From: Ipomoea triloba
Lineage: Eukaryota; Streptophyta; Magnoliopsida; Solanales; Convolvulaceae
Assembly: GCF_003576645.1 (NCBI RefSeq)
Contig: NC_044916.1
Coordinates: forward strand, 37,880,868-37,944,867
Length of the DNA: 64,000 nt
Reading direction: 5' to 3'
In this document: piece after piece, positions 1 through 10,966 of the stretch
Numbering within the stretch: the first letter of the stretch is position 1
Layout: each line of letters opens with the position of its first letter
Notes under the pieces: generated by a model
Told to the model about the DNA's origin: nothing
Seen by the model: the letters and a program-made list of their open reading frames with translations, nothing else
The model's database searches: none
Made by a program: the position numbers and the translations under genes

Positions 1-2800
1 GCCGCAAATATGTAGATCAACTTAGAACGATTAAGGGAACTACATAATTGGAAAAAAAAACACTTTTTGTGACCGTTACACAGTAGTCGCACGAAAAAAT
101 AATTAAATATATTAAATAAATTGCAGTGGCAAATTGTAAATATTTGAACAAGAATGTGCGACTGTTTCTAAGTAAAATAGTCATAATTTGAAAAAAAAAA
201 AACAAATAAAACGCGAGTAGTTTCTGCGACCGCTCCACCTAGAACAATCAAGGGAATTACATAATTTTTTTTTTAAAAAAAAAAACGCATTCTGTGACCG
301 TTACACTTACGACGATCGCACGAAAAAATAATTAAATATATTAAATAATATTACTCATTATTAAAGCCGTACGGTTCTCATGCCAACTCTTTTCAGTAGA
401 TCCACGCGCCAACTCTTCTTAGTAGATCCACACGCCAACTCCTCTCCTATCCTCTCCATCTCTTCCAGCTATACGCCATCGCCGCCTCTCCTGTCCTTTG
501 TTTAGCTCTCTTATCTTCAGCCACGCCGCAAATATGTAGATCAACTTAGAACGATTAAGGGAACTACATAATTGGAAAAAAAAAACACTTTCTGTGACCG
601 TTACACAGCAGTTGCACGAAAAAATAATTAAATATATTAAATAAATTGCAGTGGCAAATTGTAAATATTTGAACAAGAATGTGCGACTGTTTCTAAGTAA
701 AATAGTCATAATTTGAAAAAAAAAAAACAAAAAAAACGCGAGTAGTTTCTGCGACCGCTCCACCTAGAACAATCAAGGGAATTACATAATTTTTTTTTAA
801 AAAAAAAAAACGCATTCTGTGACCGTTACACTTACGACGATCGCACGAAAAAATAATTAAATATATTAAATAATATTACTCATTATTAAAGCCGTACGGT
901 TCTCATGCCAACTCTTTTCAGTAGATCCACGCGCCAACTCTTCTTAGTAGATCCACACGCCAACTCCTCTCCTATCCTCCCCATCTCTTCCAGCTATACG
1001 CCATCGCCGCCTCTCCTGTCCTTTGTTTAGCTCTCTTATCTTCAGCCACGCCGCAAATATGTAGATTGACTTAGAACGATTAAGGGAACTACATAATTGG
1101 AAAAAAAAAACACTTTCTGTGACCGTTACACTTACGACGATCGCACGAAAAAATAATTAAATATATTAAATAAATTGCAGTGGCAAATTGTAAATATTTG
1201 AACAAGAATGTGCGACTGTTTCTAAGTAAAATAGTCATAATTTGAAAAAAAAAAAAAACAAAAAAAACGCGAGTAGTTTCTGCGACCGCTCCACCTAGAA
1301 CAATCAAGGGAATTACATAATTTTTTTTTAAAAAAAAAAACGCATTCTGTGACCGTTACACTTACGACGGTCGCACGAAAAAATAATTAAATATATTAAA
1401 TAATATTACTCATTATTAAAGCCGTGCGGTTCTCATGCCAACTCTTCTCAGTAGATCCACACGCCAACTCTTCCTAGTAGATCCACACGCCAACTCCTCT
1501 CCTATCTTCTCCATCTCTTCCAACTATATGCCATCGCCGCCTGTCCTGTCCTTTGTTTAGCTCTCTTATCTTCAGGCACGCCGCAAATATGTAGATCAAC
1601 TTAGAACGATTAAGGGAACTACATAATTGGAAAAAAAAAACACTTTCTGTGACCGTTACACAGCAGTCGCACGAAAAAATAATTAAATATATTAAATAAA
1701 TTGCAGTGGCAAATTGTAAATATTTGAACAAGAATCTGCAACTGTTTCTAAGTAAAATAGTCATAGTTTGAAAAAAAAAAACGCGAGTAATTTCTGCAAC
1801 CGCCCCACCTAGAACAATCAAGGGAATTACATAATTAAAAAAAAAACGCATTCTGTGACCGTTACACTTACAACGGTTGCACGAAAAAATAATTAAATAT
1901 ATTAAATAATATTTACCCATTATTAAAGTCGTATAGTTCTCATGCCAACTCTTCTCAATAGATCCACGCGCTAACTCTTCTCAGTAGATCCACGCATCAA
2001 CTCTTCTCAGTAGATCCACACGCCAACTCCGGCCTCTCCATCCCTTCCAACTATACACCATCGCTGCCTCTCCTGTCATTTGTTTAGCTCTCTTATCCTC
2101 AACCAGGCCGCAAATATGTAGATCCATAACCACCGCCACTGTTTAGCTTTCTGCGATCGCTCCACTTAGAACGATTGAGGAAACTACATAATTTAAAAAA
2201 AAAAAAAATCTGTGACCGTTACACTTAGAACGGTCGCACAACAAAATAATTAAATATATTAAATAATATTTACTCATTATTAAAGCCGTATGTTATTCAT
2301 GCCAACTCTTCTCAGTAGATGCGCCAACTCTTCTCAGTAGATCCACACGCCAACTCCTCCTCTCTTCCAGCTATATGCCATCGCCGCCTCTCTTGTCCTT
2401 TGTTTAGCTCTCTCCTCAGCTACGCCGCAAATATGTAGATCCACTTAGAACGATTGAGGGAACTGCATAATTAAAAAAAAAAAAAACTTTCTGTGACCGT
2501 TACACAGCGGTCGCACGAAAAAATAATTAAATATATTAAGTAATATTTATTCATTATTAAAGCCGTATGGTTCTCATTCCAACTCTTCTAAGTAGATCCA
2601 TGCGCCAAACTCTTCTAAGTAGATCCATGCGCTAACACTTCTCAGTAGATCCACGCGCCAACTCTTCTCAATAGATCCACACGCCAACTCCTCTCCATCT
2701 CTTCCAACTATACGCCATCGCCGCCTTTCCTGTCCTTCGTTTAGCTCTCTTATCCTCAGCCACACAGCAAATATGTAGATCCATAGCCACCGCCACTGTT
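1..2800. repeat. Tandem array, ~525 bp unit
   Basis: The marker GCCGCAAATATGTAGAT recurs at about 1, 525, 1050, 1580, 2107 and 2424, so the period is about 525 bp, with one shorter unit near the right edge. Each unit holds two related halves, each with 'CTGTGACCGTTACAC' followed by 'GCACGAAAAAATAATTAAATATATTAAATA'. Units on the left are nearly identical and diverge to the right. The array runs off the left edge of the window. Long reading frames here repeat with the unit and resemble no protein, so I treat them as non-coding. Confidence 0.9.
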
Positions 2801-3089
2801 TAGCTTTGACTGAAGACCATTGTGATTCATCCACAACCACTGCCGCCTCTCCTCTCCTTTGTTTAGCTCTCTTACCCTCAGTTGATATCTCTAATTCTAA
2901 ATCATCATTTACTCCTTATTTTAGTTGTTTTTGGTACAAAATGTCTATACCTTCGCGAGAATTGAGACTTGTCTTGTGTGTTTTGTTGTTCAAAGGTGTA
3001 ATTGTCAACGAGTAGAAAAAAAATTATAATTCGCGATCATTCTTAGAAAAGAACGGTGATGGATGCTCAACATTTCACGATTGATTAAC

Positions 3090-3198
3090 AATGGTCACAA
3101 AAGTTCAAGGCTTTCTGCGACCCTAGTATCTGCAACCGCTATACAATTGTCGTGAAAAACCTTTACAACGGTCGCAGATTAGTTGTTATATACTAGTG
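3090..3198 (-). mobile_element. Possible end of a CACTA-like (En/Spm) transposon
   Basis: Read on the minus strand from 3198 the sequence starts CACTAGTATATAACAAC and then carries 'CTGCGACCG' and related motifs in both orientations. Plant CACTA elements start with CACTA and carry short sub-terminal repeats, often of this form. The same GACCG/CGGTCGC motifs fill the tandem array at 1-2800, so that array may be the sub-terminal region of the same element. The other end is outside the window, so no target-site duplication can be checked. Confidence 0.4.
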
Positions 3199-4021
3199 TT
3201 TCTTTTATATAAATGTGTGTGTGTGGGGTTGTTTCAACACTAATTTCAGTTGTAGCATGAATTGAAATTTTATCAACATCTATTGCTTTATTCACAAGAT
3301 TTGAACACATTGCAAGGAATACCTCTCACGGGATGACTTATATATATGCAATGCGTTATGCATGATATTTTAATTCAGTATATAAAATGTGACCTCTGCT
3401 TGTATTTAATTAACATTATCATCAAATAGTAATTAAATTACAAATATGCTGCCTCACTGCCTGTGTGGTTTGCGTGCTGTCATGTTTTATCTTCTTCTTC
3501 TTCTTCTTTTTTTTCCTTATAATGACTTAGAAAGACATTGTTGATATTTTGTAAACTTTGTTTTATAATACTTAACTTTATAATATGTTATTTGTGTCTA
3601 AGTTTTTAAAAAAAAAAAAAAAAAACATTTCGGACATCATTATTTTTGTAGTTTTGTTGTCTCACCGAACAGAACGGACATCATTTAAAACGGAAGGAGA
3701 TGAGAGGGTTTTTCCTTCTGTTTTAGCAGTTTGGATGTACAGACAGACGACATACAAGGCCTCTAAATCTTCATCAAAACTCCATTTGTAAAACCGATAA
3801 CAGTACACCTGGTATATGATACCGTATATATAATGCATTCTTTGAAAATTTAAAGTTTGATAAAGAAAAAGAAAAATTAAAGGCGATTCTGATCTTGAAT
3901 TGACGATATGCGGCATAACATACATTATTGCATTACTATATGTATGGTACATTATATATATATTTAAGAAATGATGAAGAGGCCGGCAATTAACTAGCTA
4001 GCATGCATTACATATATTGTT
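3199..4021. other. Intergenic DNA
   Basis: AT-rich sequence with a TTC run near 3492 and an A-run near 3607. Short frames occur on both strands but none resembles a known protein. The part next to 4022 is probably the 3' untranslated region of the inhibitor gene. Confidence 0.6.
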
Positions 4022-4531
4022 TTAAAGTAAAATCCTGATAATAGCTTTGGCCACATCGGAGAGATGATGCACCTGTGTGTTGAGCGCAGTGAGTGGGGAT
4101 TGAGATTTCTGGAAACCTAGCTCACACTGCTGCGCCGACCCAGATGAGGCCACCACCCCTTTTTCTGCAAATTTGGGAATCCCTTTCGTCAGTGCCTCGT
4201 AAGCTTCCGGGATAGACGCTGTGAGAATGGCCTTGTAATCGAAGGCGCATTCTTCTAACGCTGTTTTTAGATCCTCTCTGGTTTTCTGCAGATTATTGAT
4301 CATACTTGCGGTTTCCTGGGACTTGGCCTTGATGGCGTCAACCATGATGATTGCTAGCGTCGTGATGTCGTCTGTTCCTCGGGACCGAGGGTCCGCCGAT
4401 ATAACTTTCACGCACAGATCGTAATTTGGTGTTCTCTTGCAGGTGCTTTCTACCAAATCGCTGCCGCCATTTATTATGGGAGTAGTTATCAAGATTAAGA
4501 ACATCATCACGGAAACCAAATTTCTGATCAT
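4022..4531 (-). CDS. Cell wall/vacuolar inhibitor of beta-fructosidase-like (PMEI domain) protein
   Basis: Intronless 169-residue protein of the plant invertase/pectin methylesterase inhibitor family. Such proteins are secreted four-helix bundles that bind acid invertases (C/VIF type) or pectin methylesterases in the cell wall or vacuole. A hydrophobic signal peptide covers about residues 1-22. The four conserved cysteines expected to form two disulfides are C31, C40, C95 and C136; C31 and C40 lie in the family hallmark [10 protein letters not shown]. The C-terminal part has SPLTALN and ends [13 protein letters not shown]. The ATG at 4529-4531 gives a full signal peptide. A TATA-like CTATATATTAG lies about 80 bp upstream on the same strand. 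Invertase and pectin methylesterase inhibitors cannot be separated by sequence alone; the 'NTPNYDLC' form leans to C/VIF. Confidence 0.88.
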   Translation of the reverse strand: MIRNLVSVMMFLILITTPIINGGSDLVESTCKRTPNYDLCVKVISADPRSRGTDDITTLAIIMVDAIKAKSQETASMINNLQKTREDLKTALEECAFDYKAILTASIPEAYEALTKGIPKFAEKGVVASSGSAQQCELGFQKSQSPLTALNTQVHHLSDVAKAIIRILL

Positions 4532-4659
4532 CTTTAATTTTTTTCTCTTTTGTTTTGAAATTGTGGTGATCGATCGATGGAGTCGGAAAAATAGGTGTTT
4601 CGATTCGCTAATATATAGGCAGCTCAGGTCATGGTTTTTGCATGATGAATTTATTTAAG

Positions 4660-4937
4660 GAATAATTGACATAATTGCGTGGCCCCACCCCCCTAACTGC
4701 TTGCTTGCAAACATTTCATTTCATTTGAGTGGGGAACTCCGTTCCTTTTATGACGATTGAGGACGACGTTTATTTACTTCGGCCGTTATAGGAGGATTCA
4801 TAAATTAAATTAATGCTACTAAAGGAAACATGTTGATACGCGGCCCCGCCCAATTAAGGGGAGGCTTTCTAAATACTCTCAGCCCATCGTAATCATATCC
4901 AAAATCCATAACATAACGAATCCTGACAAATTATATC
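4660..4937. other. Intergenic DNA upstream of the inhibitor gene
   Basis: Promoter-side flank of the minus-strand inhibitor gene. No gene or clear repeat is visible. Confidence 0.5.
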
Positions 4938-4948
4938 ATGTATTAGGG

Positions 4949-5194
4949 CAAATTATTGCCTGGAACATGGTCCACACAGCTGTGTGGACCAAAAAGTAAA
5001 AGTACATTGTTTTTGTACTGAAGGTACATTATTTTTGTACTGTAGGTATATTATTTGATAGTATATATCAAATAATGTACCTTCAGTATAAAAATAATGT
5101 ACCCTAAAATAATGTACCTACAGTACAAAAATAATGTACTTTTTATTTTTGGTCCACACAGCTGTGTGGACCATGATCCATGCAATAATGATTG
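4949..5194. mobile_element. Palindromic MITE (MULE-like), copy 1
   Basis: A 246 bp element that is almost one long inverted repeat. 'GGTCCACACAGCTGTGTGGACC', itself a palindrome, lies near both ends, and the arms carry repeats of 'GTACATTATTTTTGTACTG'. It is flanked by an 11 bp direct repeat ATGTATTAGGG at 4938-4948 and 5195-5205, which fits the 8-11 bp target-site duplications of Mutator-like elements. A related copy lies near 35470-35722. Confidence 0.75.
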
Positions 5195-5220
5195 ATGTAT
5201 TAGGGTACACAGTATATTGT

Positions 5221-6274
5221 GGCAAATTATGCCGTGGACCCAGGTCCACCTTGCAAGGTGGACCTGGGTCCAATATGACGCCATTTTACTATTTTTTTTT
5301 TTAAATTATTAAATATATAACCCTGAAATATGTGAATGTGGATATGGAGTATAGAATTTGTGAATGTAAAGTTATGAATGTGTGAATCTATAGTAAAGTT
5401 AACAGAGTTCTAATAGCCCTAAAATGTGTGAATGTGAAGGTTTCAAATTGTGAATATGGAGTATAGAATTTGTGAATGTAAAGTTATGAATGTGTGAACC
5501 AGTAGTAGAGTTAACAGAGTTATAGCAACTTGTAGCCCTGTAATGTGTGAATGTGGAGTTCCCAAGTTGTGAACATTGAGTGTAGGACCTGTGAATATAG
5601 AGTTTTGAATGTGTGAATGCATAACAGTGATTGATATAGTAAAATACGAATATACGAGGAAAATATACTGTATTTATACTTAAACGGGTACAAGTAGGAA
5701 TACCCTATACGAAATCGGTCTACGTGACAGTGGGTCAGAAGTTCCCGGTCTCTTTAGTTATTCAATTGAAGAAAACAGCCAAAAGTTCCTCTAGCCGCAA
5801 TAAATGCGCTTTTTATAGGTGACCTCGGGGTGGGCTCCGGCATGGCGGCATGTGATACGCGTGGCGAGCATGCACCGGTCAATGCATCGGCCCAATCCCT
5901 CAATGGTTAGGTGCTAGCTTTAGGTGGTTTATGGTTCGAACCCCCAAGGGACCCGTCAAAAGGTCGGGACATGACCTTGACTGGTCACCGCGGACCGGGA
6001 AAAAGGTTCTGGAGGGGTCAGGATACGACTCTTGATGTGGAGAATAGGCCGGGAGGTCGGTAACTGTAGACCGGGATTTTATCCCCATAAGTGGTAATAT
6101 AGTTACTAAACATATAGCCCTGTAATGTGTGAATGTGGAGTATAAGGTCTGTGAATGTAGAGTTTGTGTTCTGTTGCGATGAGGAGCCGTTAACGCCGTT
6201 AATTTTTATTTTTTTTTTAGAAAAAAATTATGAAACGGCGTCGTATTGAACACAGGTCCACGGCATAACAACTG
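5221..6274. mobile_element. MULE-like non-autonomous element with internal GTGAATGT repeats
   Basis: The ends are inverted: GGCAAATTATGCCGTGGACC at the left and, read in reverse, GTTATGCCGTGGACCTGTG at the right. A terminal hairpin (GACCCAGGTCCACC..GGTGGACCTGGGTC) lies at about 5236-5271. The flanks GTATATTGT and GTCTATTGT match at 8 of 9 bases. The interior holds about three degenerate ~115 bp repeats rich in TGTGAATGTGGAGTATAG. A second insertion interrupts the last repeat. Confidence 0.65.
5641..6096. mobile_element. Nested insertion of uncertain class
   Basis: It splits a GTGAATGT repeat inside the element at 5221-6274 and is flanked by ATATAGT at 5634-5640 and 6097-6103. It is more GC-rich than its surroundings. 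GGTTCGAACCCCC near 5934 resembles a tRNA B box, which would fit a SINE-like origin, but no convincing A box or poly(A) tail is visible. Confidence 0.45.
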
Positions 6275-6473
6275 GTCTATTGTACATTGTGAATTCGGAT
6301 CAAAATAACATTAAGTTATATGCACCAGGCATGCATAAAGCTAGCTAGAAAAGAAAAAAGGTGACTCTTGAATGAAAAATGAGATTCAGAACATACATTA
6401 TTGTTATTATATGTAGGAAATGATTATAGTAATAATGTGATCTGAGGGTAGTAATATTTGTACGTTTGGCTAG

Positions 6474-6608
6474 CTACAATAAATGCCTGATGATATCTCT
6501 GGCCACATCAGCGAGGTCGGCCACAAGTTTGTTGAGTGCAGTGAGTGGGGATTTGGGTTTGGGGAAATGATTCTCACACTCCAGCGTGGTGAAAGGCAAT
6601 TTGGTCAT
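6474..6608 (-). pseudogene. 3' fragment of an inhibitor (PMEI-domain) gene
   Basis: Read on the minus strand this gives a 44-residue tail containing LECENHF, KSPLTALNKLVADLADVA and RDIIRHLL, then a stop. It aligns to the last quarter of the intact gene at 4022-4531 ([26 protein letters not shown]) and keeps the fourth conserved cysteine. The signal peptide and first three cysteines are absent upstream. This is most simply a dead remnant of a tandem gene copy. Confidence 0.75.
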
Positions 6609-7094
6609 TGTTTCGGATGTATGCCTTAAACATGCATTTAATTAAGGAACCCGGCCTTTATGACATATATGTATGTATTAATTATAACATAATAAAATGA
6701 TCCATAATGTTGTTCAACCCAAATGCGTGCCCGACCTCTACCTAACAACTTCAGTCAACACTTGTGAACCAATATTTAATTTGATAGTTGCAATAAGTAA
6801 CTAGAGAGTACATCTGAATATATAATTGAAAGTAAGATTGGATGAATGAATTAATTTTATGGATTATATTGATGGTCAATATATATTTTTCAGGCTAGCT
6901 TTTATTGTTATTTGTCTATTGGACTATGCCATCAAGTACACTATAAAATTGATGGATATTTAATTTTAGTTTACTTAAGAAAACTAGTAAAAGTAACAGC
7001 ATGTTAGAAAGATAGAGGGAGCCAGCTTTATTTGCTTTTGCTTTTGTTTTTGTTTTTGTGAAACATATACTACACATATATATGCTTAAGATCA

Positions 7095-7150
7095 TGCATA
7101 CTAACAAGTTTCTAATGATTGCTCTGCCCACGTCGCCGCGGTTTGGGAGC
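7095..7150 (-). pseudogene. Possible scrap of another inhibitor gene
   Basis: The minus strand encodes GDVGRAIIRNLL, close to the C-terminal [12 protein letters not shown] of the intact paralogue, but with no stop after LL and no recognisable domain upstream. About 17 residues is too short to be sure. Confidence 0.3.
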
Positions 7151-7447
7151 AAAATTGGACGGACACACTTTCTTAGCTAGCAGAAAAAGAAGAAAAGCGT
7201 TACACGCACCATATGGCCTGGCCTGTTGGCCTAATTGCTTATACGAGTTGATGATGATTTCGTGAAACTTGCGGCGGCGATGCATTGTATATATGTATTG
7301 TCCCTCCCCAATCACGCATGGACGTGTCTTCATCCTTAATTGCCATTTCTATTTCTGGTTTTGCTTCTTTCTTTCAATTCGACCATATGCATCTTTCTTA
7401 TGATGAACAAGTTGACTATTCCAATGAATCTAACGTAGTAACATTAT

Positions 7448-7875
7448 GGGGTTGTTTAGTAAAGTGGAAAAATGGAGAATTTTCCAGAAAAATAGAAAAT
7501 TGGAGAGGTAGAAAAATGGAAAATGGAAAATGTGTTTACTAAATTTGTTCTTCCAAAATCTATTTCCATCTCCTTTCTCCATCTTTCTTAAGGAATTTGG
7601 AGAATGAAAAAACCAATCTCTCCAAATGGAGGAATGGGATAATGCGCGTGAATAGTGCATTACCCTGGAGGTCTTAGCATTGATTCCAACCAACAACAAT
7701 ATGCTTTCTATTGCCCTTTTGCGCACAACCCCACAAGCCAATATGAACAACATTATTATTGTTTTTGTTATTGATTATTGATTTTATTATTATTATTATA
7801 TGTTTGCCATTTTTACATTTAATTATTATTATTATTATTATTACAATTTTTTCTTCCCATTTTGTGCTTCTCACA

Positions 7876-7923
<48 letters not shown>

Positions 7924-7990
7924 AGTTTTTTTCTTTAATTATTATTATTATTATTATTATATATGTAATATGTTTGCCGTTTTTACCTAC

Positions 7991-8071
<81 letters not shown>

Positions 8072-8145
8072 AGTTTTTTCTTCCCATTTTGTGCTTCTCA
8101 CATTTATGATTATTAGCGTTTTTCTTTAATTACTACTACTACTAC

Positions 8146-8213
<68 letters not shown>

Positions 8214-8242
8214 ATGATTATTATGTACTCAAATTATTTACT

Positions 8243-8338
<96 letters not shown>

Positions 8339-8526
8339 TATTATTATTATTACTAGTAGTAGTATTACTTGTGTTTCGTATTATGAAATTTGTATATGAA
8401 ATCAGAAAATTGGAGAAATGGAAAACTGGAAAACTGGAAAACTGGAGAAATGGAGATGGAAAACTGGAAAAATTGAGAGATGGAAAACTGGAAAAGGAAA
8501 AACAGAAAAATGAAGTAAACGACCCC
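7448..8526. mobile_element. Non-autonomous DNA transposon filled with ATT/ATC microsatellites
   Basis: The left end GGGGTTGTTTAGTAAA and the reversed right end GGGGTCGTTTACTTCA are imperfect inverted repeats, and the element is flanked by TAT on both sides (7445-7447, 8527-8529). A 3 bp target duplication and G-rich ends suit a PIF/Harbinger (Tourist) MITE, but the class is an inference. Sub-terminal stretches repeat 'GGAAAAnTGGAGA' on the left and 'GGAAAACTGGA' on the right. The centre is several long (ATT)n and (ATC)n arrays. The isoleucine-, histidine- or asparagine-rich frames here are microsatellite translations, not genes. Confidence 0.55.
7876..8350. repeat. Compound (ATT)n / (ATC)n microsatellite
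   Basis: ATT runs at about 7880-7922, 7990-8070 and 8145-8206, then an uninterrupted ATC/CAT run at about 8246-8337. The segment TTTTTTCTTCCCATTTTGTGCTTCTCACATTTA recurs between runs, so whole blocks were duplicated as well as single triplets. Confidence 0.95.
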
Positions 8527-9500
8527 TATTTATTTGTATACCGCACAACAAAATGATGATCAAACGGTCAAACCATACATATAAATGTCGGCAAAAATCC
8601 TATTATATTATCATATAATATGACTAAAATTTTAAATATAAATTACAAATAAATTAAATCTAATCACCATGCATGTATTATTAGATTCGGTCCTCAATTT
8701 GCAAGAATGTTTGTTTATCAATCATTGATGTTTAATTTATAGTTATTTATCAATTTCAATGAAGAAGAAGAAAAAAGAAATTAGTAATATAATAGAACTC
8801 GATCTTCTTATGTCCACCCTTTTCCCATCCCAATACTTTTCAGGCTTTTTTTTTTTTTTTTTTTTTTAAAAAAAAATTTGTTTATGCTGAAATTAACAAA
8901 TAATCTAAATACTTAAAATAATTATTATTAGGTATAGACATATATATGGTCAGATAGATAATATTAAGTGTGGACAATAAGATCATGTCAATGCGCGACA
9001 ATGAATTGAGACATTCTCAATTTTGATTAGTTTAATAAACTTCCAATACATGTATGATTTATATTACATTTGTTATCATATCCCTATTACTTTACACTAA
9101 AAATGTGAATCATTTGGGTGGATGTCAAATTGTCAATTGCATATCTTTTTCTTTGACAATACTTTTATATATATTCATGTGGGGCATGAAAATATCTTAG
9201 CTTCTCCATTAAACAAAATTATTATGATATGATATGATGAAGAATACAATTATGATGCTAATTAAGTTAGGTAGGAGATCGAACAATTAAATTTATTTTT
9301 ACTTAATGAACAACTTATTACATATATATAGTCCATACTATCTAGCTAGCTAATTGAATTGTACATACATACATACATAATTACCTAGCTAGATTCATCT
9401 CACACAAAATAAATTGTACCGATCCGATCCAATCCCTAGCGGGGCTGGCGGTATGTATACTATACATGTATTCCATATATGCACGTACTGCCATTTATAT
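8124..9500. repeat. First copy of a duplication across the N gap
   Basis: Nearly identical to 9526-10907. The few differences are triplet counts and three indels in the last 80 bases before the gap (GCGGGGCTGG versus GCGGGCTGG; CTATACATG versus CTATATCATG; CTGCCATTT versus CTGCACATTT). This clustering is what low-quality contig ends look like, so the copy is probably an assembly artefact. The segment is AT-rich with no gene. Confidence 0.85.
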
Positions 9501-9525
9501 NNNNNNNNNNNNNNNNNNNNNNNNN
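9501..9525. other. Assembly gap (25 N)
   Basis: A run of 25 N. It separates two overlapping contig ends, so the true gap is probably zero or negative in length. Confidence 0.95.
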
Positions 9526-9547
9526 CTTTAATTACTACTACTACTAC

Positions 9548-9615
<68 letters not shown>

Positions 9616-9644
9616 ATGATTATTATGTACTCAAATTATTTACT

Positions 9645-9743
<99 letters not shown>

Positions 9744-10907
9744 TATTATTATTATTACTAGTAGTAGTATTACTTGTGTTTCGTATTATGAAATTTGTAT
9801 ATGAAATCAGAAAATTGGAGAAATGGAAAACTGGAAAACTGGAAAACTGGAGAAATGGAGATGGAAAACTGGAAAAATTGAGAGATGGAAAACTGGAAAA
9901 GGAAAAACAGAAAAATGAAGTAAACGACCCCTATTTATTTGTATACCGCACAACAAAATGATGATCAAACGGTCAAACCATACATATAAATGTCGGCAAA
10001 AATCCTATTATATTATCATATAATATGACTAAAATTTTAAATATAAATTACAAATAAATTAAATCTAATCACCATGCATGTATTATTAGATTCGGTCCTC
10101 AATTTGCAAGAATGTTTGTTTATCAATCATTGATGTTTAATTTATAGTTATTTATCAATTTCAATGAAGAAGAAGAAAAAAGAAATTAGTAATATAATAG
10201 AACTCGATCTTCTTATGTCCACCCTTTTCCCATCCCAATACTTTTCAGGCTTTTTTTTTTTTTTTTTTTTTTTAAAAAAAAATTTGTTTATGCTGAAATT
10301 AACAAATAATCTAAATACTTAAAATAATTATTATTAGGTATAGACATATATATGGTCAGATAGATAATATTAAGTGTGGACAATAAGATCATGTCAATGC
10401 GCGACAATGAATTGAGACATTCTCAATTTTGATTAGTTTAATAAACTTCCAATACATGTATGATTTATATTACATTTGTTATCATATCCCTATTACTTTA
10501 CACTAAAAATGTGAATCATTTGGGTGGATGTCAAATTGTCAATTGCATATCTTTTTCTTTGACAATACTTTTATATATATTCATGTGGGGCATGAAAATA
10601 TCTTAGCTTCTCCATTAAACAAAATTATTATGATATGATATGATGAAGAATACAATTATGATGCTAATTAAGTTAGGTAGGAGATCGAACAATTAAATTT
10701 ATTTTTACTTAATGAACAACTTATTACATATATATAGTCCATACTATCTAGCTAGCTAATTGAATTGTACATACATACATACATAATTACCTAGCTAGAT
10801 TCATCTCACACAAAATAAATTGTACCGATCCGATCCAATCCCTAGCGGGCTGGCGGTATGTATACTATATCATGTATTCCATATATGCACGTACTGCACA
10901 TTTATAT
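9526..10907. repeat. Second copy of the duplication across the N gap
   Basis: Repeats 8124-9500 from CTTTAATTACTACT onward, including the ATC array and the right end of the MITE (to about 9931). The remainder is AT-rich and gene-free and leads into the 3' flank of the inhibitor gene at 10967. It is probably the correct copy, because it continues without ambiguity into that gene. Confidence 0.85.
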
Positions 10908-10966
10908 ATAAATAATGAAGTAGAGATCGATCGAAGATGGAGGATATGATGATGAGATCATATATT

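Noticed and set aside
17..1920. Several similar frames of 70-150 codons on the minus strand in the tandem array
   Set aside because: They recur with the repeat unit, are rich in Phe/Ile/Tyr from A/T runs, and match no family I know.
5900..6088. A 62-codon minus-strand frame in the nested insert
   Set aside because: Short, Pro/Ser-rich and with no recognisable motif.
7880..8340. CRISPR-like direct repeats
   Set aside because: A plant nuclear locus; the repeats are simple triplets with no spacers.
7800..8400. Long frames of poly-Ile, poly-Tyr, poly-His or poly-Asn
   Set aside because: They are translations of ATT/ATC microsatellites.
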